From assembly GCF_037076555.1 (NCBI RefSeq), contig NZ_AP029023.1:62001-126000 (forward strand): a stretch of DNA of 64,000 nt, written 5' to 3'. Below, piece after piece: positions 49,031 through 57,938 of the stretch (position 1 is its first letter; the number at the start of each line of letters is the position of its first letter). A program made the position numbers and the translations under genes. The stretch is from Methylophilus sp. DW102 (GTDB lineage Bacteria > Pseudomonadota > Gammaproteobacteria > Burkholderiales > Methylophilaceae). The notes under the pieces were generated by a model. It was not told where the DNA came from and did not search any database. It was given only the letters and a program-made list of their open reading frames with translations.

Positions 49031-49833
49031 TGGATATCTATTTGATGCTGAAGGCCGTGATCATGGGCCTGGTCGAAGGCGCGACCGAGTTTATTCCTGT
49101 GAGTAGTACAGGGCATCTGATCATTACCGGGGAGTGGCTGGACTTTCTCTCTAAAGATAAACGTGATGTGTTTGAGATCATCATTCAGCTGGGCGCGATT
49201 CTGGCGGTCTGTGTCGAATACCGGCAACGGCTCTGGCATACCGTGCAGCGCATTCAAACGGATACCAACGCCCAGCACTTTGTGCGCAACCTCATCATTG
49301 CTTTTTTACCTGCCGCGTTGATTGGCCTGGCATTTCATCACCAGATTAAAGAATATTTATTTTCCTCCTTCACCGTTGGCATCGCACTGGTCGTGGGGGG
49401 GGTATTAATTTTGCTGATTGAAAAATTTGTGCCAGCAGGCAATACGCGTGATATCGACCAGATTTCAGCCAAGCAAGCCTTGCAGATTGGCTTTGCGCAA
49501 TCGCTGGCATTGTTTCCGGGCATGTCACGTTCAGGCGCGACCATTCTGGGCGGCATGTTTTTTGGCCTGAGCCGTCAGACCGCGACTGAGTTTTCATTCT
49601 TTTTAGCCTTGCCCATCATGTTCGCAGCCACCGGGCTCGACCTCTATCAAGCCCGTGACTTACTGTCTGTGGACGATGCATTGATCTTTTTGATCGGTTT
49701 TGTGGTCTCATTTTTGTCAGCCTTGGTGGTGATTCGCGCCCTGATCCGATTTGTCGCCCAGCATTCGTTTGCCGTGTTTGCCTGGTACCGTATCGTGTTT
49801 GGCATTCTGGTGCTGGTTTTCTTTGCACATTAA
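49030..49833 (+). CDS. uppP: Undecaprenyl-diphosphatase
   Basis: A 267-residue polytopic membrane enzyme (BacA/UppP family) that recycles undecaprenyl diphosphate after peptidoglycan and O-antigen polymerisation. E-G-A-T-E-F-I-P-V-S-S-T-G-H and P-G-M-S-R-S-G-A-T-I are the two catalytic motifs. It functions with the wall genes elsewhere in the window. It probably starts without a leader. The AsmA-family gene follows at 19 bp. Confidence 0.96.
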   Translation: MDIYLMLKAVIMGLVEGATEFIPVSSTGHLIITGEWLDFLSKDKRDVFEIIIQLGAILAVCVEYRQRLWHTVQRIQTDTNAQHFVRNLIIAFLPAALIGLAFHHQIKEYLFSSFTVGIALVVGGVLILLIEKFVPAGNTRDIDQISAKQALQIGFAQSLALFPGMSRSGATILGGMFFGLSRQTATEFSFFLALPIMFAATGLDLYQARDLLSVDDALIFLIGFVVSFLSALVVIRALIRFVAQHSFAVFAWYRIVFGILVLVFFAH

Positions 49834-49852
49834 TTTGTTTTAAGGTGTATGC

Positions 49853-52543
49853 ATGAACCGTGCGCTGTTTAAAAAGATAGCTTATGTGCTTGCCGCCATC
49901 CTGGCGGTGTTGCTGTTGCTGGTGGTTTATCTGGCTGCGACGTTTAATCCTAACGATTACAAGTCCACCATCATTCAACTGGTCAAAGACAAGAAACAAC
50001 GTACGCTAGACATTAAAGGCGACATCAAGCTGAGTTTCTGGCCAAAAATCGGCGCCGATTTAGGTGAAATCAGCTTGTCCGAGCATCAGTCAGAACAACA
50101 GTTTGCCGCGATTAAAAGCGCAAAAGTGGCATTGGCCGTGCTGCCCTTGCTCAAAAAAGAAATTGTCGTCGATACGGTCTATCTGGATGGCGCGCAGGTC
50201 AATGTCATCCAGCATGCTGATGGCAGCTTCAACTTTGATGATCTGCTGAGCAAAGAGGAAGAAGAGTCACAGCAGATCAACTTTGATGTGCAAGGCATTA
50301 AAATCACCAATACTGAGGCCAGTTTTACGAATGAGAAAAGCGGTGCCAAGTATTCAGTTGACCAGCTAAACCTCACCACCGGCCAAGTGGCATTGAAAAA
50401 GCCGTTTGATATCGCGACCGATTTTCATCTGACGGCAAACCAGCCCGCCGTCGATGCCAAGGCGTTGATTAAAGCCAATGTCATGGCCGATCCAGAAGCC
50501 AAGCACTTTGTGATCAAGGGCTTGGATGCGCAGCTCAAAGGCGCCATGCTGGAAGGCCAGGCAGTGACGGTCACGGCGCAAGGGGGCATTGATGTGAATG
50601 CCGCTAACACTGCTCTGGATGTTTCTGATCTCAAGCTGGCGATGCAAGGTACTTTTAAAGGTGCCGAGCGTGCAGTCAGCCTGCAGGCGCCCGCACTCGC
50701 TGTCAATCCGCAACTCATCAGCAGTGACAAGGTCACCTTGTCACTCAAGCAAAAAGATGCCAACGGCGATCTCGATCTGGCCGTGGTCTTGGCCGAATTA
50801 AAAGGCAACCAGCAAACCGTCGAAAGCAAAGGCTTGACCGCGGATGTTAGCCTGAATGCCGGTGCACGCAAGGTAGAAGGGCATTTTGCTTCGCCTGTAA
50901 CCGTCAATCTGGCCGACTTGGTGTTTGAAGTGCCTGCGCTGGCAGGTAAATTTGATATTAAAGACCCCGCCTTGCCGAATGGAACCATGCAAGGGCAGTT
51001 CAAGTTGGCCCTCAGCGCAAACGTGAAGCAAGAGCAAGTTAACACCACGTTTGATTTGAGCTTGGCGGAAACCAAGCTTAATGGCGATGTGCGCGTGGCA
51101 GGGTTTGCGACGCCGCATATAGGTTTTAAAGTGCACGCCGACACCTTGAACCTGAATGCGTTGCTGGGCAAGGCCAAGCCTAAAAAAGAAACCGTTGCCA
51201 GCCCAAATGCCAATCGCGCGCAAGCAGACAAACCTGCCGATTTGAGCGCGTTAAAAACCTTATTCCTTGATGGCAGTATCAATATCGGCAAGATTTTATA
51301 CAGCCCCTATACCCTGACTGGCCTGAACGTGGGCATCAAGGCCGATGGCCAGAAGCTGGCTTTGCAGGGCCTGGATGTCAAACTGGATGACAGCCGTATC
51401 CAGGGCAATGTTGGCATTAGCCAGTTTAGTAAACCGCTGTATACCTTTGATCTCAACATCGACAAGCTGGATTTGAACCGTTATCTGCCTGCTGCAGAAG
51501 CCAAGGCGAGCGAAGCGACGGCCAAGCCTGCCGAGAAAACCGCGCAAGCGGAGCAGCCGCTGGATTTGTCTGCCTTGAAGGCGCTCAATGCGCAGGGCAA
51601 CATCCGCATTGGCTGGTTGAAATATGGCAAAACCGAAGCCAAAAACCTCAATATTGGACTGAAAGCGCAGGAGGGCTTGGCTAGCCTGAATCCACTCAAT
51701 GCCGATGTCTATCAAGGCACGGTGCGCGGTGCCGTCAAGCTGGATGCACGTGCCACGCCTGCAGTCACCATACAGCAAAGCCTGCAAAACATCGCTGTCG
51801 GCCCGTTGTTAGTCGATACCATCAACAATGACATGCTATCTGGTAACGGCAATTTGAATGTGAACGTGACCGCGCAAGGAAATACGGTGACTGCACTAAA
51901 AAAGTCACTGGGCGGCTCGGTTGATTTACGCATGGCCGATGGCGCCGTTAAAGGGTTTGATCTGGCCGGAACTATCCGCGAGGCGAAAAGCAAGCTCAAC
52001 TTGCTCAAGGGTCAATCCAGCGCAGACGCAGATAAAAGTAAAAAAACTGACTTTAGTGAGCTGACCGCCAGTTTTAATATCAAGAATGGCGTGGCTCACA
52101 ATGATGATCTGGCCATGAAGGCACCGGTTTTTCGGTTGACTAAAGGCGAAAGCAAAGGCGATATTGATATAGGCAAAGAACAGATCAACTATCTCGCCAA
52201 GCCTACTTTGGTGAATTCGCTCAAGGGGCAGGGCGGTAAAGAGGCTGAGCAATTAGGCAGTCTTGGCATTCCGGTGAAGGTCACCGGTAGTTTTAGTGCG
52301 CCAAAATTCGGTGTTGATATGGCGGCTTTAGGTCAGGCACTGGCCAAATCGGTGGCTATGGACGCCTTGACTGAGAAAATCGGCGGAGACAAGGCCGAAG
52401 CTCTTAAAGGGTTGCTGAATGGAAAAACGCCGGGGAATAGCGGTAGCGAGGCTGCCAATCCTGAAGGTGGTAATAGCACTGAGCCTGCCAAGCCCGTGGA
52501 CCAGCTCAAACAAAAAGCACTCAAAAAGCTGCTGAATTTTTAG
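49853..52543 (+). CDS. AsmA family protein
   Basis: An 896-residue protein with one N-terminal membrane helix (about 8-31) and a long periplasmic beta-rich region of repeated lipid-transfer-type segments. R-T-L-D-I-K-G-D-I-K-L-S-F-W-P-K-I-G-A-D-L-G-E-I is the AsmA start, and the C-terminal half carries the AsmA_2 pattern (S-L-G-G-S-V-D-L-R-M-A-D-G-A-V-K-G-F-D-L). These proteins are related to bridge-like lipid transporters and affect outer-membrane lipid balance. Two Lys/Ala/Glu-rich linkers (about 440-465 and 548-570) separate the modules. Confidence 0.9.
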   Translation: MNRALFKKIAYVLAAILAVLLLLVVYLAATFNPNDYKSTIIQLVKDKKQRTLDIKGDIKLSFWPKIGADLGEISLSEHQSEQQFAAIKSAKVALAVLPLLKKEIVVDTVYLDGAQVNVIQHADGSFNFDDLLSKEEEESQQINFDVQGIKITNTEASFTNEKSGAKYSVDQLNLTTGQVALKKPFDIATDFHLTANQPAVDAKALIKANVMADPEAKHFVIKGLDAQLKGAMLEGQAVTVTAQGGIDVNAANTALDVSDLKLAMQGTFKGAERAVSLQAPALAVNPQLISSDKVTLSLKQKDANGDLDLAVVLAELKGNQQTVESKGLTADVSLNAGARKVEGHFASPVTVNLADLVFEVPALAGKFDIKDPALPNGTMQGQFKLALSANVKQEQVNTTFDLSLAETKLNGDVRVAGFATPHIGFKVHADTLNLNALLGKAKPKKETVASPNANRAQADKPADLSALKTLFLDGSINIGKILYSPYTLTGLNVGIKADGQKLALQGLDVKLDDSRIQGNVGISQFSKPLYTFDLNIDKLDLNRYLPAAEAKASEATAKPAEKTAQAEQPLDLSALKALNAQGNIRIGWLKYGKTEAKNLNIGLKAQEGLASLNPLNADVYQGTVRGAVKLDARATPAVTIQQSLQNIAVGPLLVDTINNDMLSGNGNLNVNVTAQGNTVTALKKSLGGSVDLRMADGAVKGFDLAGTIREAKSKLNLLKGQSSADADKSKKTDFSELTASFNIKNGVAHNDDLAMKAPVFRLTKGESKGDIDIGKEQINYLAKPTLVNSLKGQGGKEAEQLGSLGIPVKVTGSFSAPKFGVDMAALGQALAKSVAMDALTEKIGGDKAEALKGLLNGKTPGNSGSEAANPEGGNSTEPAKPVDQLKQKALKKLLNF

Positions 52544-52566
52544 GGCCAGCAGACAAGCTTTTAAGT

Positions 52567-53610
52567 GTGAGTGATTTTGCAGAAAAACTGATCGCCTGGC
52601 AGCAGGCGCATGGCCGCCATGATTTGCCATGGCAGCAGACGCGTGACCCTTACGCTATTTGGGTGTCAGAAATCATGTTGCAGCAAACGCAGGTGTCGGC
52701 GGTCATTGCTTATTATGATCGGTTCATGCAGCGCTTTCCTACCATTGCCAGCCTAGCCGAAGCCGAACAAGATGAAGTCATGCGCTATTGGAGCGGGCTT
52801 GGCTACTATTCACGCGCGCGCAACCTGCATCATGCCGCCCAAACCATTATGCGTGAGCATTGTGGTATTTTTCCAACAGATTTCGAGACCATCCAAACTT
52901 TAAAAGGCATCGGGCGCTCTACCGCCGCAGCGATCAGCGTGTTTGCATTTAACCAGCGGCAAACGATTCTTGATGGTAATGTGAAACGTGTATTGGCAAG
53001 GCTGTATGCTATTGAGGGTTGGCCAGGGTTACCAGAAGTAGAGAAGAAATTGTGGCAAATCGCCGAAAGTGTGTTGCCTAGCCAAGGCTTGCCCGCCTAT
53101 GTGCAAGGGTTGATGGACTTTGGTGCGACCTTGTGTACGCGTAGCAAACCAAATTGTCATCGTTGCCCGATGCAGGCGAGTTGTCTGGCGTATCAGCAAC
53201 AAATGGTCTATGTGCTGCCTGCCCCCAAGCCTCGTAAAGCCTTGCCAGAAAAACAGACCACGGTATTGATGATTTTAGATGCCGGGGAGATTTTGCTGGA
53301 GCGACGGCCGAACCATGGTATATGGGGCGGTTTGTGGAGTTTGCCTGAGTTGTCCCCCAGTGCGCTTGCCGTCCCCCATGTAAAAACTACCTTCGACATG
53401 GATGTGGAGCCACTGGAAACATTGCCCGTGCTCTGGCATACCTTTACACATTTCAAGCTTGAAATAACGCCACAGCCACTGCTATTGCAGGGGAGGCGAC
53501 CGCCACCAGCGCCCAATCAGCAATGGCTCGCCTTGGCGGATGCTGTCGCCGCAGCGTTGCCAACCCCAATACGCACGCTGATCAAAGGGCTTCAACAATT
53601 ACGCTTTTAA
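52567..53610 (+). CDS. mutY: A/G-specific adenine glycosylase
   Basis: A 347-residue base-excision enzyme that removes adenine paired with 8-oxoguanine. L-Q-Q-T-Q-V-S precedes the helix-hairpin-helix L-K-G-I-G-R-S-T-A-A-A-I with the catalytic Asp in I-L-D-G-N-V-K-R-V. The cluster is C-x6-C-x2-C-x5-C (C-T-R-S-K-P-N-C-H-R-C-P-M-Q-A-S-C), followed by a NUDIX-like C-terminal domain. The start is GTG at 52567. It is the last gene of the uppP-asmA-mutY run. Confidence 0.96.
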   Translation: MSDFAEKLIAWQQAHGRHDLPWQQTRDPYAIWVSEIMLQQTQVSAVIAYYDRFMQRFPTIASLAEAEQDEVMRYWSGLGYYSRARNLHHAAQTIMREHCGIFPTDFETIQTLKGIGRSTAAAISVFAFNQRQTILDGNVKRVLARLYAIEGWPGLPEVEKKLWQIAESVLPSQGLPAYVQGLMDFGATLCTRSKPNCHRCPMQASCLAYQQQMVYVLPAPKPRKALPEKQTTVLMILDAGEILLERRPNHGIWGGLWSLPELSPSALAVPHVKTTFDMDVEPLETLPVLWHTFTHFKLEITPQPLLLQGRRPPPAPNQQWLALADAVAAALPTPIRTLIKGLQQLRF

Positions 53611-53627
53611 ATGCGTAGGCCTGCAGC

Positions 53628-54110
53628 TTAGAGATTGGCTAGACGGAAAACATGGCTGGCCAATTCCCGCTGATTGTTTTTGAGATGTTGTAACAAGGCG
53701 TGCCCTCTGTCAGGCTTAACCAACGCTTTTTGGTAAATCAGCGGCAATTCAAAAATAGCGATTTCACGCTCTACGATGTTCAATGTTTGATGCTTGGAGC
53801 TTTCAAGCACATCAAGCAGTTTTTCATACACGTCATCTTGCACACGCGTATAAGGAAACAAAATCCAGAAGTCTGTCCCTTCCCGGCCTACCAGGTCAGA
53901 TCTTCTAAAAGAGTTTTGCAGATCATGAGTTAATGACGAGAGTTGACGCAAGGCCTCAGGCGCGCCGTAGGCCTCACCCAAGCTATTGTCATCGCCATAA
54001 GCAATTTTAACCAGGGCAATATTGAAATCCTCAGAATGCCTGATCAGCACTTGGCATATCCAGTCCAAGGTCTCTACAAAGCGACTACATAACTGAATGT
54101 CCGAAATCAT
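53628..54110 (-). CDS. Stand-alone degenerate GGDEF-like protein
   Basis: A 160-residue protein whose central part resembles a GGDEF fold: a beta strand N-I-A-L-V-K-I-A-Y-G, a helix, then R-R-S-D-L-V-G-R-E-G-T-D-F-W-I-L-F-P, where R-E-G-T-D-F replaces R-x-G-G-D-E-F. The catalytic Glu is missing, so it cannot be a normal cyclase and may bind a partner or nucleotide. I chose the ATG at 54110 because GGGGAA lies just upstream. A longer frame from 54152 is less likely. Convergent with mutY, which ends 17 bp away. Confidence 0.6.
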   Translation of the reverse strand: MISDIQLCSRFVETLDWICQVLIRHSEDFNIALVKIAYGDDNSLGEAYGAPEALRQLSSLTHDLQNSFRRSDLVGREGTDFWILFPYTRVQDDVYEKLLDVLESSKHQTLNIVEREIAIFELPLIYQKALVKPDRGHALLQHLKNNQRELASHVFRLANL

Positions 54111-54486
54111 TCTCTTCCCCTGCGGATGCGCTTCACTTAAATAAAGGCGCACGTGTAAATTTAAATAAGCTGCAAATTGTTCCTATGCTAGCAGAAAGAT
54201 ATATTGATGTTGATGGGAAATCAGCTAAAAAACGGTAGCAATTCAAAAAAACACCCTAGTCCGGCAGGTGTTAGATTGTTGCAAATCTGCAACAACGTTA
54301 ACTAGGACTAAGCAATTTGACGTATTCACTTGCGCCACCTAGGCCGCTTTTGCAAAAATTGCTCTGACCTTGCAGGAAATGCTTTAAGTGATTCCGCAGG
54401 AGTTATTAGAAAGAGCATTCAATGGCTCTTTACTGGAAAGCAATATCCTTACACAAGTTGTGAAAACAACATTTTTGGAGATTCGT
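54111..54486 (+). promoter_or_regulatory. Long leader region of the porin gene
   Basis: This 376-bp gap holds no convincing gene. A candidate promoter TTGTTC-N17-TATATT (54177-54205) would give a leader of about 275 nt. Inside it are the perfect repeat TTGTTGCA-AATC-TGCAACAA (54276-54295) and a hairpin AAAGAGC-N8-GCTCTTT (54410-54431). Such structures may stabilise the mRNA or bind a regulator. GGAG lies before the porin ATG. Confidence 0.55.
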
Positions 54487-55743
54487 ATGAATACAAAATT
54501 GAACGTTGCAGTTGCAGCAGCTCTGTTCGCTGCCGCTACTGGCGCACAAGCTGGCATCACTATCCCAGCTGGTGACTGGACTCTGGACATCGGTGGCGTT
54601 GTTAACGCTTACTACACACACACTAGCTTCAGCGGTGACAACTCTGGTGCTGGTCCTTTGGGCTTGGGCAACGGTAATGCAGACAGCTCAGCTAACATCA
54701 CTACTGGTTTGTTGCCAAACTACCTGAGCGTTTCTGGTAAAACACGTCAGAACGATCTGGATGTTGGTTTCACAATCAGCATCAACCCAGGTGCATCTAC
54801 AACGAACTCTGGCCGTCAAACATCACAACAAGAAAACCGTCAAGCATTCTTGACATTTGGTGATGCTTCTTGGGGTTCTGTGAAGCTGGGTAAAGATCTG
54901 GGCATTTTCGCTTCAGACGCAATCTTGAACGACATGACATTGTTGGGCGTTGGTGCAGGCGCAGGTTCTTTGGCTGGCAACACAACTACTCTGGGCCGTA
55001 TCGGTACAGGTTACATGTATGCTGACTGGAAATCTCAAGTTGCTTACACATCACCAAACTGGAATGGTTTCCAATTCACAGCTGGTGTGACTCAGGCTTG
55101 GGATGCAGTTGGTAATGGTAGTGGTACTGCTGGTTCCCTGGCAGCTTCTACAAGCGCGTTTAGCTCTACTCGTGGTGGTTCACAACCAGCCTTCGAAGGT
55201 AAAGCTTCTTATGAGTGGACTGGTGATGTAGCTGGTAAAGTTTGGGCTTCTGCTATTAGCCAAAAAGTTGACAACCTGCAATCCTTTAATGGTGTAAGTG
55301 GTACAGCAGTTTCTTTAGGTAGTGAGCGTGCTTACGCTTGGGATTTGGGTACAACCATCAAAGTTGCTGACTTTGGTCTGACAGGTTACTACTACGATGG
55401 TAAAGGTATCGGTCAAACTCTGCAATTAAACAGCGGTTTTGATGCAGCTGGTAAGCGCCGTGATTCTAAAGGCGGTTATGTACAAGGTACATACACAGTT
55501 CCTGGTGCAGGTACTAAACTGGGCTTGAGCTGGGGTCAATCTAAATTGGACGGTAACAGCGTTGACACATTCGACGAAATCAAAGACGAAATGTGGACAG
55601 TTGGTGCTTACCATCCTTTGACCAAGCACTTGAACTTGGTTGCTGAATACTCAGACGTTAAGCGCAAAATCGACAACGTTTCTGCATCTTCTTTAGAAGC
55701 TAAAGCAAAAACCATTTCATTGGGTGCTATTCTGTTCTTCTAA
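54487..55743 (+). CDS. Outer-membrane porin
   Basis: A 418-residue protein with a signal peptide (1-22, cleavage after A-Q-A), a glycine- and aromatic-rich beta-strand pattern, and a C-terminal Phe (G-A-I-L-F-F) that marks outer-membrane barrels. It resembles long trimeric general porins of methylotrophic betaproteobacteria. The start at 54487 gives a canonical signal peptide, and the longer frame is rejected. Codon use is strongly biased to GTT, GCT, TCT, ACA and GGT, unlike neighbouring genes, which fits very high expression. A long structured leader precedes it, and a strong terminator follows. Confidence 0.9.
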   Translation: MNTKLNVAVAAALFAAATGAQAGITIPAGDWTLDIGGVVNAYYTHTSFSGDNSGAGPLGLGNGNADSSANITTGLLPNYLSVSGKTRQNDLDVGFTISINPGASTTNSGRQTSQQENRQAFLTFGDASWGSVKLGKDLGIFASDAILNDMTLLGVGAGAGSLAGNTTTLGRIGTGYMYADWKSQVAYTSPNWNGFQFTAGVTQAWDAVGNGSGTAGSLAASTSAFSSTRGGSQPAFEGKASYEWTGDVAGKVWASAISQKVDNLQSFNGVSGTAVSLGSERAYAWDLGTTIKVADFGLTGYYYDGKGIGQTLQLNSGFDAAGKRRDSKGGYVQGTYTVPGAGTKLGLSWGQSKLDGNSVDTFDEIKDEMWTVGAYHPLTKHLNLVAEYSDVKRKIDNVSASSLEAKAKTISLGAILFF

Positions 55744-55780
55744 TTTAATTGCAGTTTAACTGCGTAAATTAGTAGTCAGT

Positions 55781-55811
55781 AAAAACGGCAACTTCGGTTG
55801 CCGTTTTTTTA
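55781..55811 (+). terminator. Intrinsic terminator of the porin gene
   Basis: AAAAACGGCAAC-TTCG-GTTGCCGTTTTTTT, with a stable UUCG loop, begins 37 bp after the stop. Confidence 0.95.
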
Positions 55812-55850
55812 TATGCATCAACTTAAATTTTTAATTGCGGCTTAATTACT

Positions 55851-56525
55851 ATGAATTTGTATCCAGTGACAATTGTGGAAAATTTTTATGAAGATCCAGA
55901 CGCTGTTCGTACTTTTGCGTTAAATCAGAAATATCAATATCGCCATCAATTAGGTAACGTTCCTTACGTTTTTCCAGGATGTAGAACCAAGGATTTGTCT
56001 GTTATTAACAAGCCCCTCTTTGAGAAGCTTAGTACCAAAATCATTTCACTTTTTCATAACTCGGAATATGAGCATATGCGTTGGGCCATTTCGACCAACT
56101 TTCAGAGTGTCAGTGAAGAATACGGCCGTGGCGTAATTCATACAGATGGGAATGCTGTTTTTGCAGCGGTGTTATATTTAAGTCCTGATGCGCCTTTGGA
56201 TTCCGGGACTTCTTTATTTAGGCCCAATAAAAGCTTTGATCAGGCTTTATACGAAAAAGCACTTAAGGTGAATGATAAGCGCTTTGCAGATGGTACTGTA
56301 AAGATGGATACCGCTTATCACAGTATGTTTGATGAGATTGTGAGAATCAATAACGTTTATAACACCTTGATACTCTATGAAGGCAGACATTTTCATGCCG
56401 CAAATAACTTTTTTGGGAAGACACTAAAAGACTCACGGCTGGCGCAAGTCTTTTTTGTTAGTAGTATTGATGCGCAAAGACACAGCTCATTCCCACTTTG
56501 GCGTAGTCAGCAAGTGCACATTTAG
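55851..56525 (+). CDS. Putative 2OG-Fe(II) oxygenase-like protein (DUF6445-like)
   Basis: A 224-residue protein with the metal-binding pattern of 2-oxoglutarate/Fe(II) oxygenases: H-x-D in V-I-H-T-D-G-N-A (about 97-103), a distal His in R-H-F-H-A-A-N-N (about 177-183) and an Arg in S-R-L-A-Q-V-F-F-V. L-Y-L-S-P-D and G-T-S-L-F-R-P lie between, as in DUF6445-type proteins near natural-product genes. It has no signal peptide. It is clearly more AT-rich than its neighbours, suggesting acquisition by transfer. The substrate is unknown, and no companion biosynthetic genes are adjacent. Confidence 0.65.
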   Translation: MNLYPVTIVENFYEDPDAVRTFALNQKYQYRHQLGNVPYVFPGCRTKDLSVINKPLFEKLSTKIISLFHNSEYEHMRWAISTNFQSVSEEYGRGVIHTDGNAVFAAVLYLSPDAPLDSGTSLFRPNKSFDQALYEKALKVNDKRFADGTVKMDTAYHSMFDEIVRINNVYNTLILYEGRHFHAANNFFGKTLKDSRLAQVFFVSSIDAQRHSSFPLWRSQQVHI

Positions 56526-56530
56526 CAATT

Positions 56531-57922
56531 TTAATCATCAATGCCTAGCTCCTGAATTTTGCGTGTGAGCGTATTGCGCCCCATCCCTAGCTGATTGGCA
56601 GCTTCAATCCGGCGGCCATCGGTGTGGGCGAGGGCACGGGTGATCAGGATACGCTCAAACTCTTTGGTTTTGGCGTCAAGGATATTGGTTTCTCCGCGGT
56701 TGAGCGCGTCGGTGACTTCTTGTGCCAGCGCTTCTTGCCAGGAGCCTCCGCTACTGTGTTTGCCAGTATCTTCTTTAAGCTCTGGGGGTAAGTCATTGAC
56801 ATCCACGTTTTGACCTGGCGCCATCACGGTGAGCCAGTGGCAGACGTTTTCGAGCTGGCGAACGTTACCGCTCCAGTTGACCGACATCAGGTATTTAATA
56901 GCTGCCTGCGACAGTTGCTTGGGCTCAACCCCCAGTTGCTGAGCACTGTGGGCGAGAAAATGCTTGGTCAGCAAGGGGATATCTTCTCTACGTTCACGCA
57001 AGGGCGGCAAGCGCAGACGAATGACGTTCAGGCGGTGAAACAAGTCTTCACGGAACAGACCTTGTTTGACGCGCTCTTCGAGGTCCTGGTGAGTGGCGGC
57101 AATCACGCGTACATTGACTTTGATTGGTTGATGTCCGCCCACGCGATAAAATTGGCCGTCGGACAAGACGCGCAACAATCTGGTTTGCAAGTCAGCAGGC
57201 ATGTCACCAATTTCATCCAGAAACAAAGTGCCGTTATCTGCTTGTTCAAAGCGGCCACGTCTGGCTGCAGCGGCCCCAGTAAAAGCGCCGCGTTCATGAC
57301 CAAACAATTCAGATTCTAATAAGTCTTTGGGAATCGCTGCGGTATTAATGGCGATAAATGGCTTGTCAGCCCGTGGACTGTGTCTATGCAGGGCGCTCGC
57401 GACCAGTTCTTTACCGCTGCCGGATTCGCCGTTAATGAGCACGGTGGAGTGCGAGCGACTTAGGCGGCCAATGGCACGGAAAACCTCTTGCATGGCGGGG
57501 GCCTGGCCGATGATTTCTGGCGAGGGGCCAGTGTCTTCTACGGCCTCGACAGATTGACGCATGCTTTCTTCAACGGCACGTTTGATAATTTCGATGGCCT
57601 GGTCTACATCAAACGGTTTGGCCAAATACTCGAACGCGCCACCCTGAAAGGCGGCGACAGCACTTTCGAGGTCTGAGTAGGCGGTCATGATAATGACGGG
57701 AATCTCGGGAAAGCGCTGCTTTACCTCGGATAAAAAGTCCAGGCCCGAGCCATTCGGCATGCGGATGTCACTGACAATGACTTGGGGTTGTTCACGATTT
57801 AAAGCGTTGAGGGCTTCTGCTGGGGATGAAAATGTTTTGAAATCAAAGTCCGTGCGGGCGAGTGCTTTTTCAAACACCCAGCGGATGGATTTGTCGTCGT
57901 CTAGGATCCAGATTGGCTTCAT
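56531..57922 (-). CDS. ntrC: Nitrogen regulation response regulator NtrC
   Basis: A 463-residue sigma54 activator. The receiver domain (1-120) has the phosphorylated Asp in V-I-V-S-D-I-R-M-P. The AAA+ domain (about 140-375) has Walker A G-E-S-G-S-G-K-E, the sigma54-contact loop G-A-F-T-G-A, and Walker B G-T-L-F-L-D-E-I-G-D. A Fis-type helix-turn-helix ends the protein (R-I-E-A-A-N-Q-L-G-M-G-R-N-T-L-T-R-K). It binds the sites seen before glnA. It follows ntrB by 16 bp. Confidence 0.97.
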   Translation of the reverse strand: MKPIWILDDDKSIRWVFEKALARTDFDFKTFSSPAEALNALNREQPQVIVSDIRMPNGSGLDFLSEVKQRFPEIPVIIMTAYSDLESAVAAFQGGAFEYLAKPFDVDQAIEIIKRAVEESMRQSVEAVEDTGPSPEIIGQAPAMQEVFRAIGRLSRSHSTVLINGESGSGKELVASALHRHSPRADKPFIAINTAAIPKDLLESELFGHERGAFTGAAAARRGRFEQADNGTLFLDEIGDMPADLQTRLLRVLSDGQFYRVGGHQPIKVNVRVIAATHQDLEERVKQGLFREDLFHRLNVIRLRLPPLRERREDIPLLTKHFLAHSAQQLGVEPKQLSQAAIKYLMSVNWSGNVRQLENVCHWLTVMAPGQNVDVNDLPPELKEDTGKHSSGGSWQEALAQEVTDALNRGETNILDAKTKEFERILITRALAHTDGRRIEAANQLGMGRNTLTRKIQELGIDD

Positions 57923-57938
57923 AGCTGTTTCTCGTGAA

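Noticed and set aside
54207..54305. 32-codon ORF in the porin leader
   Set aside because: It spans the inverted repeat, has no ribosome-binding site and shows no coding character.
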